In this document: piece after piece, positions 63,145 through 64,000 of the stretch
Layout: every line of letters starts with the position of its first letter
Position numbering within the stretch: position 1 is the first letter of the stretch
Source of the DNA: Hymenobacter sp. YIM 151500-1
Lineage (GTDB): Bacteria; Bacteroidota; Bacteroidia; Cytophagales; Hymenobacteraceae
Assembly (NCBI RefSeq): GCF_025979885.1
Contig: NZ_CP110139.1
Span: 4,360,001-4,424,000 of the forward strand
DNA length: 64,000 nt
Direction of reading: 5' to 3'
Notes under the pieces: model-generated
What the model saw: the letters and a program-made list of their open reading frames with translations, nothing else
Told to the model about the DNA's origin: nothing
Databases searched by the model: none
Translations under genes and position numbers: made by a program

Positions 63145-64000
63145 ATGCTTTCTTTTTACAGAATCTCTTTTGTGAAAATGGTACGCAGGCTGCCAGCTTG
63201 GCTAATACTGGCCGGGCTGCTGCTGTTGGCGCCTGCTGCGGCGCTTCGGGCCCAGTCGGTGCCCACCACGCTCACGCACGCGAAGTACACCTGGGAGGCC
63301 AAGCGCAAGCCCCTGCCCATTACGCCCACCGAGGCCCAGCAACCCGCCGTGGTGCTGCGCGACTTCCGGGTGGAGGAGTTTGCTCCGGATGCCCGGCAGG
63401 AGCTGCGGCTGTATTCGGTGGACCACCGCATCGTGCGCGTCAACACCTCCGACGGCATTGAGCGCTTCAACAAGATTTACTTGCCCGTGCAGGATGGGAG
63501 CCGCATTGTGTCGCTGAAAGCCCGCACCATCAGTCCTCGCGGCGAGATAGTGGAGGTGGCCGAAAGCAACATGAAGGAGCTGAAGGACGAGGACGGCAGC
63601 CGGGGCTTCAAGGTGTTTGCCGTGGAAGGCGTGGAGAAAGGCAGCGAAATCGAGTACTTCTTTACCCGCGAGCGGCCCTTAGCCTACTTTGGGCGCGTGC
63701 CCTTGCAAAGCGAGGTGCCCACCCGCGAGGTGCACGTGGAGCTGATTTCGCCCGAGGCCCTCACGTTTGAAGTGCGCCGCTACCCCGGCGGCCTGCTGCG
63801 CGACACCGTGCTGCAAGGCAAGCGCCTGATTCGCTTCAACCTGCGCAACCTGCCCGCTCTGCGCGAAGAGGGTTTTGCCCAGGCCAACGCCCAGCGGCAG
63901 CGCCTGGAGTATAAGCTGGCCTACAGCACCGCCCGCGGCCGCACCCGCCTGTTTACCTGGGCCGACGCCAGCCAGTTTCTCTACGGCCGGGTGTACAACT
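63145..64000 (+). CDS. second DUF3857-domain exported protein (3' end outside window)
   Basis: The frame is open to the window edge (at least 285 residues). The N-terminus has a basic stretch (VRRLPAWLILAGLLLLAPAA) and a signal peptidase-like site ALRAQS, so it is exported. The visible part is the DUF3857-type N-terminal region: LYSVDHRIVRVNTSDGIERF, NKIYLPVQDGSRIVSLKART, ISPRGEIVEVAESNMKELKD and VEGVEKGSEIEYFFTRERP, each a typical step of that domain. ATG at 63145 or 63178 may be the start; 63178 fits a more standard signal peptide. Whether a transglutaminase core follows cannot be seen. Confidence 0.8.
   Translation, partial: MLSFYRISFVKMVRRLPAWLILAGLLLLAPAAALRAQSVPTTLTHAKYTWEAKRKPLPITPTEAQQPAVVLRDFRVEEFAPDARQELRLYSVDHRIVRVNTSDGIERFNKIYLPVQDGSRIVSLKARTISPRGEIVEVAESNMKELKDEDGSRGFKVFAVEGVEKGSEIEYFFTRERPLAYFGRVPLQSEVPTREVHVELISPEALTFEVRRYPGGLLRDTVLQGKRLIRFNLRNLPALREEGFAQANAQRQRLEYKLAYSTARGRTRLFTWADASQFLYGRVYN

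Overview
The window looks like a chromosomal segment of a high-GC Bacteroidota, most probably Hymenobacter or a close relative in the Cytophagales. Grounds: a SusC/SusD pair; at least five secreted proteins ending in type IX secretion (T9SS) sorting domains; genes without Shine-Dalgarno sites; several TAnnTTTG-type -7 boxes; meso-DAP and peptidoglycan-recycling genes; and dense GC-rich coding on both strands. The genus is inferred from style, not from a database match. There is no rRNA or tRNA gene, CRISPR array, prophage or IS transposase that I can recognise.

Layout. 1-3.5 kb: end of the ribosomal alpha operon (rpoA 3' end, rplQ), then enolase and a DivIC/FtsB-like division protein. 3.6-7.5 kb: a large CUB/CARDB T9SS protein and a small exported protein. 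7.6-15.5 kb (minus strand): SusD, SusC, anmK and an HscA-type Hsp70. 15.7-23.4 kb: two YkuD_2 L,D-transpeptidases flanking an orphan AT-richer gene and a secreted GH13 amylase, then a secreted M4 metallopeptidase. 23.5-26.6 kb (minus): Ldh-type oxidoreductase, Ppx/GppA phosphatase and a SAM methyltransferase. 26.9-29.0 kb: DinB-like protein, dapF, GNAT acetyltransferase. 29.2-34.1 kb: a four-gene sugar cassette (glycosyltransferase, glf, GH1-like protein, RmlD-like reductase). 34.4-40.6 kb (minus): two very large secreted glycan-active proteins (GH16 + two ricin modules + SGNH esterase-like; GH26-like + two ricin modules). 41.2-53.0 kb: secA, deoC, a SPOR lipoprotein, an M20 amidohydrolase, a putative barrel protein, Hsp20, a DegP/HtrA protease, a small unknown and an ALDH7-type dehydrogenase. 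53.1-54.1 kb (minus): a GH16 protein. 54.3-64 kb: ECF sigma factor, putative anti-sigma factor, DUF4097-like exported protein, an exported PCC/DUF296 protein, a 1102-residue TPR + MORN/YwqK protein, and two DUF3857 proteins (the first with a transglutaminase core, the second cut by the window end).

Functional themes are envelope building and remodelling (L,D-transpeptidases, anmK, dapF, DivIC, galactofuranose-type cassette), secreted polysaccharide and protein breakdown through T9SS, protein export and folding (secA, hscA, hsp20, degP), and an envelope-facing sigma/anti-sigma locus.

The most unusual non-coding signal is the number of long, imperfect inverted repeats in the gaps between genes (near 0.6, 1.5, 7.55, 12.2, 13.6, 24.6, 25.7, 26.8, 28.25 and 31.8 kb, and the 44.6-44.8 kb region). 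Several reach or supply the stop codon of the adjoining gene. The clearest case is a perfect 12-copy octamer array that runs directly into the -7 box of what looks like a leaderless, GTG-started deoC.
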